64,000 nucleotides of DNA from Dendrolimus kikuchii (taxonomy: Eukaryota > Arthropoda > Insecta > Lepidoptera > Lasiocampidae): assembly GCA_019925095.2 (NCBI GenBank), contig CM034392.1, positions 12,667,887 to 12,731,886 of the forward strand, in the 5' to 3' direction. Positions 1 through 12,369 of the stretch are shown here, in pieces; positions within the stretch are counted from its first letter, which is position 1; each line of letters starts with the position of its first letter. Made by a program: the position numbers and the translations under genes. The notes under the pieces were generated by a model. That model ran no database searches, was not told the DNA's origin, and worked only from the letters and a program-made list of their open reading frames with translations.

Positions 1-1
1 C

Positions 2-2341
2 CATTCCAGAAATATCAAAAAAATTTTGCTGACCAATGACTTAACAGAGGATGTTGCTTTTGAGGGCTTAAAAGAAGAATGTGAAATGATTATCTCATAC
101 CACCCACCAATATTTACACCATTGAAGTCTGTAGTTCAGAAGTGAGTATTTCAGATTGCTTTTTTAGTAAGGCCTTTGTAATGAAGTGTTTTTGTATTCA
201 GTAGTCACTTGACAGGTAACTGGATTCATGTAACTAAATGCTTAAACTGGATATACACATAACCTTGCCTAAGGTTTTATCTGGAAGTTTTGCTTGTGTA
301 AGCCTCTAAGGTTAAGCATGCATTATTTATTAATACTGAATTAACACCTTCACAGCTAGGTCTGGTATAGACAAATCATAGTCTTAGCACAGCTTTAGAG
401 GCTTGAGCAACCAAAATACAGGTGTGAAGCTTGTGCTAACAGTAGTCCTTTCATTATAAATTTAATTTAATTTAATATAGCATTTTTTGGTTGCTCTTGT
501 ATAAAGGTCTTGGATAAGACATTATAACTTATTACTTATAGTGACTATAACCGGTTTCAAGCAAACTATGCAATTTTTTTAAATTTGATGATAATGATTT
601 ATGGTCTTATTCATATTGAGTTAGAGTAAGTTTATATGATTACAATGACCTTGGGTTGAGCAGCTAACCATTTAACGGCTTACGTTACTCAACACAGAGG
701 CTCTGGTTTCAATTCTTGGTATGGTAAATTTCGGAAATAAATTTTCTCTATTATTTACAATGGTCTGGGTGTCGGGGATCTACCCCAGGGTAGTCTGTTG
801 TATATTACCCATAACACAAGCTTAACTTGCTTAATTTGGGGGTCTACAATATGTGTTTGTCTGGCGATTATATTATTACTTTTCATGGTTCTTGAACAAA
901 ACTTTAAACATATTCTAACTCAATATAAATAGGACCATAAATGTTTATTTATCAAGTAAGAATAAAAGTGGTATATTATTAAGAGCTAAATTAGAAGTAT
1001 TTTTTTTGTACTAATAGGATTGGAAAGTGAATAACTAGGAATTTTGGTGACTCGATCCAACATACCCTCAAGTTCTTTTACCCTGGTAATGAACAGAAGC
1101 CATTAGTACTAACCACTCAATAGAACATTTTCCATAAATATATAGATTTTATAAATACAAACAGCAAAGGTACCAGAACTTTTTTGAGTTTAGTTTTAGT
1201 ATGAGAGAACCATATAATATATAAAATAATCTAATGGAAGAAGTAACTATAGCATAATCTTTATATGTATGTTAATCTATATTTTTATATCTTTTATCAC
1301 TATAATCTTTATTTTTAAAGAAATAATATTACTTAACTACTTTTCTAAAAAATTATTACATTATTTTCTTTATCTGCATCTATTGTACTTCAGTATTTGT
1401 GTTATTTATCCTCACATTGACATTATTATGTCAAATGCAGTATCTTTTATTTGCAGGTCTTGGAAAGAAAGGATTGTGTCAATATTGCTTGAAAATCGTA
1501 TAGCTTTGTATTCCCCACATACCAGTTGGGATAGTGTAAAAGGCGGGGTTAATGATTGGTTAGCCTCGGCATTCAATGTTTTTGAGTCTGTACCAATTGT
1601 ACCAGGCAGTGAACCTCATTTTGGAGCTGGAAGGTAGGGTGTTATGAAGTTAAACTGTCCTTTCAAAAATTTCATATCATATAAAAAGTAATTGAAAGTT
1701 GTTGGTAATATACACAACTGTTTGATTTTATGCAATATGCATTTGCAGATTTTTAAATTTAACTTCAAAAGTAACATTATCAGAAGCTGTTACCAAAGTT
1801 AAGTCACTTACTGGATTGGAATATGTGAGATTGGCTCTTGCCAAGGGAAAAGAAATTAATGATGAAATTAGTACAGTAGCACTTTGCGCTGGTTCAGGAG
1901 CTTCTGTTCTAAAAGGAGTGTCTGCTAACCTTTATCTCACAGGTACTAATATCATTATAATACCAAATGTAATTACTTTTTAAGATTTCTTATTGTCACA
2001 AATGCTTACATGATTATATCAACTAGTACCTTCGTAATTGCTTCAAACTTATTATTCTTTTAGAGACATTGATTCAATATTTTAAATATTATTTAAATCG
2101 TGCACAAATATTGAAAAAATATGCATATAATTAATGTTATAAATCGTTTTTCTCAGGTGAAATGTTGCACCACGATATTCTTGACGCAACTCAAAAAGGT
2201 GTACATGTTATACTTACAAACCATTCGGACTCTGAAAGAGGATTTCTACATGGATTTTCGCAAGTTTTAGGAAAAAAATTGGAGAACCAAGTTCAAGTCA
2301 TTGTTAGTAAGACTGACCGGGATCCCCTTTTAACAGTGTAA
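2..2341 (+). CDS. NIF3L1: NIF3-like protein 1, 3' four exons (5' end outside window)
   Basis: Exons at 2-141, 1457-1633, 1749-1942 and 2157-2341 join in a single frame through GT/AG introns and end at TAA 2339-2341. The first exon carries LLTNDLTEDV and the family signature MIISYHPPIF, which holds a metal-binding His. The second has LYSPHTSWD, the third a Gly/Ser-rich LCAGSGASVLKG segment, and the fourth HHDILDATQKG, LTNHSDSERG and a terminal TDRDPLLTV. These are the order and motifs of the NIF3/DUF34 family of conserved dinuclear-metal proteins; the cellular role is poorly defined, and the mammalian protein was described as a transcription-factor partner. Reading starts in the middle of the protein. 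TTCCAG at 4-9 could instead be an acceptor, making the first exon begin at 10. AATAAA at 2369-2374 is a plausible poly(A) signal. The first intron (142-1456) holds a MITE and a SINE. Confidence 0.93.
601..937. mobile_element. MITE with ~34-bp terminal inverted repeats
   Basis: Positions 601-634 and 904-937 are inverted copies with about four mismatches in 34; both ends read ATGGTC(T/C)TATT inward. The element lies in the first visible NIF3L1 intron and encloses a SINE-like segment. The same terminal motif (GGTCTTATTCATA) recurs in a hairpin at 33379-33470. No clear target duplication was found. The superfamily is not assigned. Confidence 0.6.
655..848 (+). repeat. SINE-like repeat, family C
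   Basis: A tRNA-like head ends with a degenerate B-box (GGTTTCAATTC) and is followed by a body containing GGTCTGGGTGTCGG and a tail ending near AACTTGCTTAATTTG. The same body is present in reverse orientation at 12370-12560 and 43925-44150, and as fragments at 13395-13545, 18560-18640 and 46605-46715. It is a pol III retroposon remnant, not a functional tRNA gene. Confidence 0.5.
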
Positions 2342-2578
2342 ATTTATTTGAAGTGCAATTAATTAAGTAATAAAATACGTTAATATGTTTGATTATTTTA
2401 TTTATTAATTGATGTGTTAGTTGATTGTAATAGGTTGTAGAAGAAATATTAAAATTACATAAGTACAATTTGTTATGAGATCATCATTACTTATTCTATT
2501 ATAGGAAATTAGTTTTTCAAACGCACATAGGGTCCCCAAATTTAAATATAAACTTTATAAACTAACAGTACTTTCACT

Positions 2579-5500
2579 CTACAATAATTGGCAAGATCTG
2601 TGTACGTGAACTTTCGTCTTCCATTTCCTATCTCTGTGTTTCAATCTGTTTATATCTTCTTGATGATGATCGAACTGCACTGAAAGATTTTCACTTTATA
2701 CTTACACATTATATGTAATATGTTACTCAATTAGTTAAGGTTTTATAATTTGCATGCACACGGCTTACTTACGCAGATAAAATTTATTTTCTTTAGTATT
2801 GTCTTTTTCCATGTCAATGGGTATTTTTCTCCTGGACGAATGTGAGCCTGATTTCACTTTACATACTGATGACATTGTTCCATTTTTGTCATCATAGTTT
2901 ATAATATATTCCTTTCGATTAGGTGTAAAACTATTAACCTTTTTAGTGTTAGAACTTTTGTTTATTATATTTCTGTCAGTTGGTTTTGATTGCGATGATG
3001 GTAGACGTCGAACTGGAGATTCTGTATCTGATTTTCTATTTTTATTTGGCATCGGCTCCTTTGTTGAACCTTTTTTTTCAGGGGATTTAACTGTTTTCCG
3101 ATAAGTGTCGGTTTCTTTAGCTTCTTTTATATTTGATTTATCTGAAGAATCGTCTCTGGCCTTTATATCATGTTTGTTGGTTTCATTTGAACCTGTAATT
3201 CGGTGTGAGGATCGACTCCTATGTCTGTATTTTGTTAAAGTTTTATTATTATTTTCTGTTGTAGGTTGCTGTGTAAATTCCTTTTTAGGACTTTTATCGC
3301 GTTGAGGGAGTAAAACTTCACCCTTGCGACTTTTAATATTTAAATTATTTTCATCTCTTTTGTCTATCTGAGCAGAACAGTCCCTTTTATGAGAGTTATT
3401 TATGTTTTTAAAGGAAATGTTTCCATTTTCTTTGCCATACCTAATGGGCAATTTTGCAGGCGATTTTTCAATCGTATTACTGTTATTAATAGGTAAGTTT
3501 GGTTTAAGGTCATTTTCTTTACTTTCATTCTTTTTTAGATTTACATGTTTCTTCTGGCGGTCATGTAGTTTCGTAGAAATTTTTCGTTTAATTGATTTTT
3601 CATCTTTGATTTCAGTATCTGAGTTTAAATTCGCATACAGCGGTACTGCAGCATTGGACATTTTTTGAATTTCAATTGCATCTGAAGAGTTTGTGGAAAT
3701 ATCTTTTTTGTCCCCTTCTTCAGCTTCTTTTTTTCCTACCTCGCGATACCTTGCAACGCTGGAATATAGAAAGCGTCACTAATTAGTGATTTAAGTGATA
3801 TATGTATGGGTTAGTTGTTGTTACGAAAAGTAAGAAACATACCGAGTTGATTTCGTTTCTTGTCCACGAGATTTACTTGGTGAGTGATGATAACTTTTCC
3901 TTGGTTCAGACCGACTTCTAGACATAGACGTAATAGTTTCATATTGTTCCCTAGATTTTGTTCTTCGAAAAATTCGTTTTTCACTATCATTTATAATATT
4001 TCGTTCACGTATTATAGTCGGTTTTGAAATGTTAATTTCTTCAATTTCATTTAGTTGATCATCGAATTTTAAACTATGTCTTGGCGTTGGTATTGGAGCA
4101 TAACTTGTATTTAAAGGAAAGTTTTGATATTCAGGCATATCTTCAGACTCTGGTTCACTATTACTCACACTATGCGAAATCTGCTGTATTAGTCTTACAG
4201 AACGAAAGACGTCGTCTTCATTAGCGTTTACAGTCGATAGTCTATTCTTAATTACTCTTTCCGGTGTTACACTATTTGATGTCTTGTCTACTCCAAAGTA
4301 CGTTAGATCACTCATCCTTAGTTCTCTTGTTTTTAGTCTATTTTTTACTGGAGAGCCTTGGGAATTCATTTTAGAAATATCAGTAGTACTTGTAATATCT
4401 AAATCGTTACTATAAAGTTTTTCAGATTTACCAGTTTCTACATCCTCCTTTCTGTTTGGACCTGAAATAAGATAATATGTGTAAATATTCAGTTAAGCGT
4501 TGTACACAAATAAAATTACAATATTGTAATAAAATGTATGTAAACCTTGCATTTTATTCAATTTCGGTAGTGTTCCACAAATATAGTATAAACCGGTCAT
4601 GGAAATTATTTTATGAAAAATAAAGTCGTTTAAAAGTTATACATGCCAAACTCCATTTATATTAACTGCTTTTATAAAAAGTGTTTATATTACCTTTGTT
4701 GATTGTCCGAAGTGCGTGATTGTCACTCAGTCGTGTATGAATTTCTCGTGGATAAATTGAAATTTTATCCTCGTTATGTCGTTTATCAGCCTCTAATTGT
4801 TTGTTTATTAACGAAACTGCTGTAGTAACAGAAAAATCACTTGAATGATCTTTACTTTTAAGACCATCTTTTAACCCAAACACCATGTTCTCCCCTAAGA
4901 GATATGGCTTAGGTTTCGGAATTTTATTTTTGAGAATACTCTTTGTAGCTGCTGTATTCTCATCAGATTCACCGCTTTCGCTAGTGAATATCTCATCGGG
5001 GTGATTTAATTCGGGATATTCTTTAGTTTTGTCACCAAATAGAGTTATAGGTTTGTCAGACATATTTTGAATAGGCAGGAAAACACTGCGTCTTTTTCTA
5101 AAATCATTAGAAGGTGGAGGTTTTTCATCTGTTGCAATTATGTTCACCTTTCCTGATTCTGCGGCGAAATGTAATTCAGTTTTGCAAAATTCAACTTTCT
5201 TAATTTTTCTGTGACCTTCATCATTTGATTGTGTTTTTCTATTTTGAGGACCTTCATAGCCCTTTTCAACAGTTATTGGTAAAGTGATAGACACTTTGCC
5301 AGTTGCTTGTAATGAAATACTATTTTCTACAGGATCTTCCATAACAACCTCATGTTCTCTATGTGATTTAAATTTTGTGCCTTTATAAAAAGAATTTATT
5401 TTATTTTTAGATAACCAATCTTGAAATGATTCATCACGTAAAGTATTTTTATCCCTATTTTGAATGTATTTTGAGTTCATATTTTCATCAACTTGATCAT

Positions 5501-6619
5501 TTACAATTTCAGATGACTTGCAAATGCCGCTGTCCGTCGAAGATTCCATTGCTAGTATTTCATTGTAAAATGGTGTTTCGTTTATGGGAGAAGTGTCTTC
5601 AAAGCTGTAACTTTTTCTTCTGGTCGTCCATTCGCTACTATTGTTGAGCAATGATTTATATTTAAGAGTGCTCAATGTGACAGGAGCATCTAATAAGGGT
5701 GATATGCGGGACGCGTTTCTTTTGTTCCAATGAATATCGCTATTTTCAGAATCATAAGAGTATTTCCTGTTTAAATTTCTACTGCTTGATCTTGAATCTA
5801 AGTCAATAATGCTGGCATTGTCAGTTGAAGACGATTCCTCACTTGGCATTCTTATTCCATTTGCTTTAGTAGATCCTCTCCATTTAGACGGTTCCGAAAT
5901 ATCTATGTCGTCCGGCTCTGTTACTTTATATTTTTCTGTTTCTGTTTGCGAATCTAGTGATGATTCTAGCGGAAGTGAAGATATTTCTAAAGGTCTACTT
6001 GGTAACGATGGCGGTTCTTCTAAATTAAAACCCGAGGACAATATCTGGAAAATAACAGTTTTTTTTATTAGGTATGATCCCTCGGTTGGATTATTTTATT
6101 ACATTTATAAGAACCAATATGCGGCTTCATTAGCATACATTTCATGTGTCTATTAGGGACAACAAAAATCAAAAATATCCATATTCATCTGCTCTATAGA
6201 AAATACAGACATTTCAGCTTTCATGGTAATCAGTTCATTCCTATGACCGTGAAGAGAATACACAAATTCATTTTCACGATCATGTTTAGATTAAATTAAA
6301 TGGTTTTAGATTATTCGTTTTTAACATTCACCACCACAAATACTTTTCGCTTGAACGCTACACACAACTCTTTTGTTGTTTAGTAGACTTAGTTAATTTA
6401 TTTGAATTGATACTAATTAAGAAATCTGGCACAAATGACAAGGTTACTTTTACTACTTACTCTACGTGATGAGTGAAGCGTATAAGAAGAAGCAGGAATC
6501 CCAGGGCCAGCAGTGGAATGGTAGGCGGCACGCATGACGCGGACCCGCGCGCCTGGTCCACTCGCGTGCAGCACTTCCATCGCGCGAGCTACCCTCCTAG
6601 TAATGCCCCCTTCTGTCAC
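2579..6619 (-). CDS. Uncharacterised disordered Ser/Lys/Asn/Glu-rich protein, 3' five exons
   Basis: Five exons read on the minus strand: 6619-6461, 6044-4694, 4461-3843, 3758-2773 and 2679-2579, stopping at 2581-2579. Every donor and acceptor is GT/AG and the phases chain (0, 1, 2, 1), giving 1071 residues. The first exon is GC-rich and may fold ([17 protein letters not shown]). The other exons encode low-complexity polar sequence with many SP/KSP sites (KSPEKK, DKSPKK, SPVRR) and SRSRSEPRK. No transmembrane segment or enzymatic motif is visible. The last exon ends in a basic tail ([21 protein letters not shown], quoted from about residue 1051). The 6619 boundary is an acceptor, so the N-terminus lies further upstream; candidate exons sit at 21.05-21.45 kb. 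I do not recognise the family. A cytoskeletal or nuclear scaffold would fit the composition but is a guess. It is convergent with NIF3L1. Confidence 0.72.
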
Positions 6620-6950
6620 CTGTAAAGTTAAGACAAATTTATGAATCCCGAATACCTTAACTCATTTCTTTTGTCAGTTAGTCACCCATAGGACTGATCA
6701 TTTTTAGGGTACCGTATTGATTTTAGCAGCAATGGGAGACTGACTGCCTATGTCTATCATAGCGTTTTTTTTTAAAGCTGCTAGACGTACATGTGGATGA
6801 AATTCAATAAAATGATGTCTATGCGCTGATACACAACCGTGTTATGAAATCACGAAAAACCTAATAATTAGAAAAGTACATGTATCTAATTAAGGGTTGA
6901 AAGTTTTTTCCGTGAACGAAAATCGTTTTAAATAAGACTCAGTGTTTTTT

Positions 6951-7290
6951 TTATAGCTGGAGTACAGCAGACAGGCTGACGGCCCACCCGGTGGAAAGCG
7001 GTTACTGTCGCCTATGGACGTTTGCAACATCAGAGATGTTACAAACGCGCTGCTGGACTCGAAGAAATTTTATGACACCCTTTTTTAAAAACTCAATATC
7101 GTAGTGCTGTGGGAAAACAGTCGGCTGGGAGCGCATTCCAAATCCCAACGGTACGCAAGAGAAACGTTCTACAGAATCGTTGAGTACATGGGCGAAGCGG
7201 CTCGAGGGAGTGGGGATAAACTCCCAACCAATAGCGAGCGGTGCGATGGTAGAAAGAGGTAGAGGTAGTTTTTTGAGATGTTTTTTAGGG
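6951..7290 (+). repeat. Interspersed repeat family A, subfamily with alternative 3' half
   Basis: It starts with the family head (GCAGACAGGCTGACGGCCCA, then a CGCCTATGGACG(T)TTGCAACATC core). After GCGCTGCTGGACTC it switches to a different 3' half (TATGACACCC, ATCGTAGTG, then a segment with AAACTCCC at about 7220). The copy at 22092-22265 has the same alternative half. Copies at 29.4, 51.6, 57.9 and 61.9 kb have the other half. It lies in the long putative intron or intergenic span of the disordered-protein gene. Confidence 0.6.
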
Positions 7291-7731
7291 TTCCGCGATC
7301 AAATGAAAAGAACAGTGGATCTTTATCATTTCTACAGAATCCTTCATTATGCTTGGCCATATCAAACCAGGGAAAATATTTATTTATAGAGTTTTGTATA
7401 TTGCAATTCGGCCGTATTCTATTAAATATTTCATGAGACTGCCTGACAATCTTTGATAAATTGTAGTCACTGACTTTTATATGATCTAAGATTGTAGTAA
7501 TAATAATCAATAGCAGCCCGTAAATATCTCTCGTCTGGAACGCGGGCTTCTCCTTTTCTATACTAATATTTTAAACAGGTAAAGTTTGTGGGGCTAATCT
7601 TCGGTATTACTGATCTGACTTTAAAAATTCTTTCACCAGTAGAAAGCTACATTATTCCCGAGAGACAAGCTATGTTTGATGGTGATTAATAAATGAAAAA
7701 AGTAAAAATATTTTACGCCCTGGAATGCCTG

Positions 7732-7732
<1 letters not shown>

Positions 7733-7792
<60 letters not shown>
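7733..7792. repeat. Compound microsatellite (TA)n(TG)n(TA)n
   Basis: A run of TA dinucleotides changes to about nine TG units near 7760 and back to TA, ending at 7792. Confidence 0.95.
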
Positions 7793-7924
7793 CGAGTGCT
7801 TTCTGAGATTATGAATTAATTAAAGTTTATAAAGGTTAATTAAACCTTGATATGCGTGGGTATATGTGTATTTTTTAATGACGCCCAGCGAAGTGGGCAC
7901 AGGTCAGCTAGTTTTATATATTTT

Positions 7925-8200
7925 TAATGCGAAGCTGGGAGACAGGTCACCTAATACGAAATAGTTACCGGCACCTATGGACGTCTGCAACATCAGGGGC
8001 TCAGTCAACACGTTGTTTGCCTTTAGGATGTAATGGGATAGGGGTTGGATTGTGAAGATAGAATATGGGGATGACGACGTAGGCCATCGGAAGTCCCACA
8101 AACCGTACGAAATACGATTAGCTCTTGGCTAACCGTTTTACGCCGATACTCTGTGAGAGCGTGTTATCAAACCGATCGAGTCTACCCAGCTGTAATCAAG
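7925..8200 (+). repeat. Degenerate repeat family A copy and adjoining unclassified repeat
   Basis: Fragments of the family A core (GTTACCGGCACCTATGGACG, TGCAACATCAGG) survive between 7925 and 8000, heavily diverged. The flank to 8200 (AGCTCTTGGCTAACCG and following) looks like another repeat. I see no gene from 7300 to 8970. Confidence 0.4.
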
Positions 8201-8971
8201 TAAATAATTCCTGCATGGCTCTACCACGTTCATTTCATGGGAACCGTTAATATGTGTTCACCACGAATGTCTTATCACGCATTGGCGGGTTTCACACATT
8301 TTTATTATCGGTGTGTATTACTTGTTTGTTGTTTTCTTTCACCAGCAGCACGCAGTAATTGTAACAAGTATGTTTTTTAGAAAACAAAAAAATAACTGCC
8401 ATTAGACAGTACATGCTCTGTAAGCCATCGTGACAGAAACATGTCTGTAACACATTAGGAACTATTAATTCAGTTCTAATGTGTCTATCCTATTATGCCA
8501 TTGAAATAAACGTTCAAAATACTAATAGATTCGCTTAACATTATTTTTCATTGCACAATCATGAGAAGTGGGCGTTCCAGTAAAAATAATTAACAAAAAC
8601 AAACACCGAAGAACACAATACTTTGAATAACGGACTTTAGAAAACTCAACCATTCTTGGACTATGAAATATTCATGATTTTTTCCTCAACGGTTATTGTA
8701 ACTGTTTTCAAGTAGTTGATAAAGTAAGTAATATTTCGTAGTTCAGTAATGTACAGTAAAATACAGGCCCGAGAACCTCTTGCTTAGTTGTTGTATATAG
8801 TGTTATCTATCTAATAATTTGAGATATTTATCACATAGAGAAATATAATCAATGCTCAATATAAGTTTACTTATGTCAAAATTAAATTGCGTATCTACAT
8901 AGTTGATTCATCTATATGACTTATTTTCTCAGAGATTACTTGAATCTTTTAATTTCATAGATAATTTGTAA

Positions 8972-9744
8972 TCTATACTAATATTATAAAGCTGAAGAGT
9001 TTGTTTGTTTGTTTAAACGCACTAATCTCAGGAACCGCTGGTCCGATTTGAAAAGTTCTTTCAGTGTTGAATAGTACATTTATCGAGGAAGGCTATAGGC
9101 TATATTATATTTTCAAAAAAATTAGGGATCCTTACTAAAAGTCCAATAATGTAACCCAAGGTGTAAAAAAATGACCCGAAAAAACCTTACACGACGTGCG
9201 CTGCGAAAACTATTGATTATAGAACAAAACAATGTACTACCACTTTGCAGAACATATAATTGTCTACAAAAAATATTGCATAACCATATGTCTAACTATT
9301 GTAGTTATCTCACAATAAGTGTCTTTTATTTTTTTAAATAATTAAAATGCCGTCGCTTCAAACTCTTTATTTTGTATCTTGATATTAATCCTTATCAAAA
9401 TAAATTACTCCATATTCAAGACGAATTCAATACCTTTCTAGAACTTTTTGAATTATTCAATTCGGACGTGTCATTCAAAAGATATCGCGATATTTAAAAT
9501 GTAAGTATTAGTGTTGTAGCCAAATATACTAATATATTGTTTGATTGAATGCGCTAATCTCAGGAACTACTGGTCTGATTTGAAGAATTCTTTCAGTGTT
9601 GGATAGCCCATTTATCGAGGAAGGCTATAGGCTATATATCATCCCGCTAAGACCAATACGAGCGGAGCACCAATGAAGAATGTTTAAAAATCGGAGGGTT
9701 TTTAAAGCAAATTCCACGTTGATGATGTCGCGGGCACAGCTAGT
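8972..9744 (+). mobile_element. Non-autonomous Helitron-like element
   Basis: The element begins TCTATACTAATATTATAAA and ends GCGGGCACAGCTAGT, the TC...CTAGT termini expected of Helitrons. It contains two tandem versions of a phrase on finding the 'CGCACTAATCTCAGGAAC' block (about 9017 and 9549), so it may be a fusion of two related copies. No Rep/helicase ORF is present. A homologous copy starts at 56482. Confidence 0.55.
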
Positions 9745-9767
9745 ACACTATATAAATGATGGAGAAC

Positions 9768-10068
9768 ACGTTGCATTTTATTTAGACTTCTTGTCTGTTT
9801 GTTCGGGATTCACGTTAAGCACTACTGGGCCGATTGCGGTTTTCGCTGATTGACTGCAAATTCTTAGACTTAAATCTGCGCTACTTTATCTCCTGGGATT
9901 TTTTCCGGGAATGATTTAAAATGGCCAGAATTGAAAAAATCGAATGCCAATGTGATTTTTTCTCTGATCGATAGCAAATTTTATATAATAAAATGCGTGA
10001 TTTTTTTATCCACGGAATCCCGCGGGAATATCAAGTCAAGCGTAGACGAAGTCGCGGGCATACCTAGT
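9768..10068 (+). mobile_element. Helitron-like element, family D
   Basis: Marked by TTGTTCGGGATTCACG near the start and a GAAGTCGCGGGCAT...CTAGT end at about 10064-10068. Related copies lie at 39885-40300 (-), 43473-43800 (-) and 57170-57489 (+). The shared end suggests rolling-circle mobilisation by an autonomous element elsewhere. No coding capacity. Confidence 0.5.
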
Positions 10069-10261
10069 ACAGGTATATTAGCTTCGAGATGTTAGTAGTA
10101 ATATTTATATATTTACAGCACTTCTAAACTTGTTATTATCGTTTAATATTATTACTTTCATAATAAGTATCTGCCTATTAAAATATATAAAAAGTATTTG
10201 TTTATGTATGTGCTGATACTACTACAAAAGCAAAAACGTCTCGAAGCTAATTTATCTGTAC
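10067..10261. mobile_element. Short MITE with ~23-bp inverted termini
   Basis: 10067-10089 and 10239-10261 are inverted copies (GTACAG, then ATTAGCTTCGAGA) with two mismatches. A related single arm occurs at about 31200-31245. It directly abuts the CTAGT end of the preceding Helitron-like element. Superfamily unknown. Confidence 0.5.
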
Positions 10262-10319
10262 TTGACTACTTATACAGGGTTAATTTACTATGAAAGTGAC
10301 TTTGTATGCTTATTTTTTT

Positions 10320-10512
10320 TCCTTATATTTCCAGGGATGTAGCCTTAGAACGAAACCTAGCAAACATAGCACAATTTTTGTTCCGCAAAATGGGACAGAT
10401 TCCGCGAAATACTGAACCGAATTTAGAAAGATGTAGCTTCTTAAAACCACAGTTTCATTATCCTCCTTTCGAGGCAAATAAAGTGACCTATTCGTTTAAT
10501 ATTATATATTGA
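10320..10512 (+). other. Short ORF after an acceptor-like site, doubtful exon
   Basis: A TATTTCCAG acceptor-like site at about 10326-10334 is followed by an open stretch of about 58 codons (NLANIAQFLFRKMGQIPRN) that ends at 10512. I recognise no family and see no matching donor or partner exon. It could be an exon, a retroelement scrap or chance. From 10513 to 11935 I see no gene or recognisable element. Confidence 0.12.
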
Positions 10513-11935
10513 TTTTACGGCTTATGAGAGGAATTCTTATAAGTTACCGGTGCGTCATATTTCGTAGTAAGTTCCGGAAACATATCCAACTACACTGCAG
10601 ACGAGTGATACCATTTTGACTGGATCAGAAATATTGATTGTTTTTAAAGCCATAACTAACACAGCACAATATAAGAACAGTATGACCTTCGTAGGAATTA
10701 GAGAGATATTTATTTGCTACGAGTGACGTGATCCCGCGGAGGCGTAATGAAATTGCAGCGTGTCTTGTCGCGATTGCGATCTTTCAAACTTCTACGGTTG
10801 GTACAGTAAGTAGGTGTCAAACACATTATATATAATATGCAAATCACAAGTCTAATATATCAACAATTATATAATAACCTATCAATAACTGTTAAAATAA
10901 TTTATACAGCAGACTGATTATATTTTATTAAAAACTCACATATTGTATATACACTGAAAATGCAATTAATAATGCAGTTTTACGAGTATTAAATCCAAGA
11001 CTGTGTTCACATTGACATGATTACGTACCAAGTATTCCTTTATGCTGCGGCTTCATCTGAGTCAATGATTTAGGCTGTGGCCGAATGCGTCTTATTTAAA
11101 GCGTTAAAAGATAATCTCGTTAAAGCAAAGCCACATTACTGCATACACATCTGTCAATATTTAACGTCATTAACAATATCACATCTCAAATAACGCATAA
11201 CACCCATCGCCACATCTGCGTGACACGTCTTATATGTGTCACACTATCCCAGATGAAGCCCTACTATAATAAAAACCAAAGATAAATTGTTAATTGATAT
11301 GTTATGATTTTTTCCGTTGTTCTATTCTAAACCATAATTTGGTAATACAAACTTCTACTTTACAATTTTTTAATTAAGCAAACTGAAACAAAATATACTT
11401 ATCTAATTTATAAGATACGTAACGGTCGAGGAACTGTTCAAGACTAGTTAATTTAATTTAAATTCTTTAATAACTGTTGCGGTGGCAAAGTTAATGTGAT
11501 TTGAATAGAGCGAGCCTTTTACTAGCTTCATTATGGCTCAAGGCGAGTTATTTCAGAGGATAACAGAAATGACGTCAGCTTTGAAACTGACGCCAACTGC
11601 TTAACTCAAAACTGAGGTCGCACATTGCGATCCAGTAGCATACGTTTAACATGCGTCATAATTATGACAAAATAAGTCCTCAAAACAGGTCTATTCCCTG
11701 TTTTCTGCCTAACGGAAGCAGTTCGTTAGTAAAAGGAGTTTTTGTATGAGAAAACATTCAGAAATATACATTGGTCAGACACGGAGTTTGAAGAATTGGG
11801 CGATATAAAATAATAATATCAGCCCACTAACTCTTAGTCTTGTTTGTACTAGGCGTGCCGGTGGGTTATTTGAGCATTGGTTATATTCCATCATCATCAC
11901 TACGTGTTGGTGTTCGAGCAGTAAATCAATACAAC

Positions 11936-12240
11936 TATAATAATAAAACTACGTTTTAACGGTTTTAAGCGCGGTATTTTATTTGATTATATTTATTATT
12001 TCGATGTTTCGGCCACTTTTCAGTAGCCGTCATCATGGAAGACAGAGATGCCAAGTGTCAAAGATTATTGTAAAATTTTTATTTAGCCTACTCTCTATTT
12101 GTTCATTTCACTTAACAACTTTGTCTTCCGTGATCACGGCTACTGAAAAGTGGCCGTGATCACGGCCATCATCAAAATCAAATAAAAACGTCGATTTATT
12201 ATGTGTATTAGTCGCGTAAAAGTTAAGAAAATACTATGTT
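11936..12240 (+). repeat. Diverged copy of the fold-back element
   Basis: It shares AATAAAACTACGTTTTAACG, the GTTTCGGCCACTTTTCAGT hairpin block, and a right end near AGTCGCG...TTAAGAAAATA with the copies at 13956 and 50907. It is rearranged and shortened, and the flanking 12-mers do not match, so no target duplication survives. Confidence 0.6.
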
Positions 12241-12253
12241 TAGATACTTTCCT

Positions 12254-12325
12254 AACCATCTGTTTGCATGACGATAACTCTTAATTCGTTGAGAAAAATA
12301 TGAATATGAACTGACTATCAAAAAG
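12254..12325 (+). repeat. 72-bp direct repeat, left copy
   Basis: Begins AACCATCTGTTTGCATGACG and ends at ...ATCAAAAAG. It matches 12732-12804 with only a few differences. The two copies are 478 bp apart in the same orientation. Confidence 0.85.
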
Positions 12326-12369
12326 CTTCTTTTTATTTGACAGATAAATACACACAATGTATATACGCA

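Noticed and set aside
1269..1456. Coding sequence upstream of NIF3L1 exon 2
   Set aside because: The open frame runs back into the intron; TTTGCAG at 1450-1456 and phase with the exon ending at 141 define the true boundary.
3105..3668. Plus-strand ORFs rich in hydrophobic residues
   Set aside because: They are antisense shadows of the Lys/Asn/Ser-rich exon on the minus strand.
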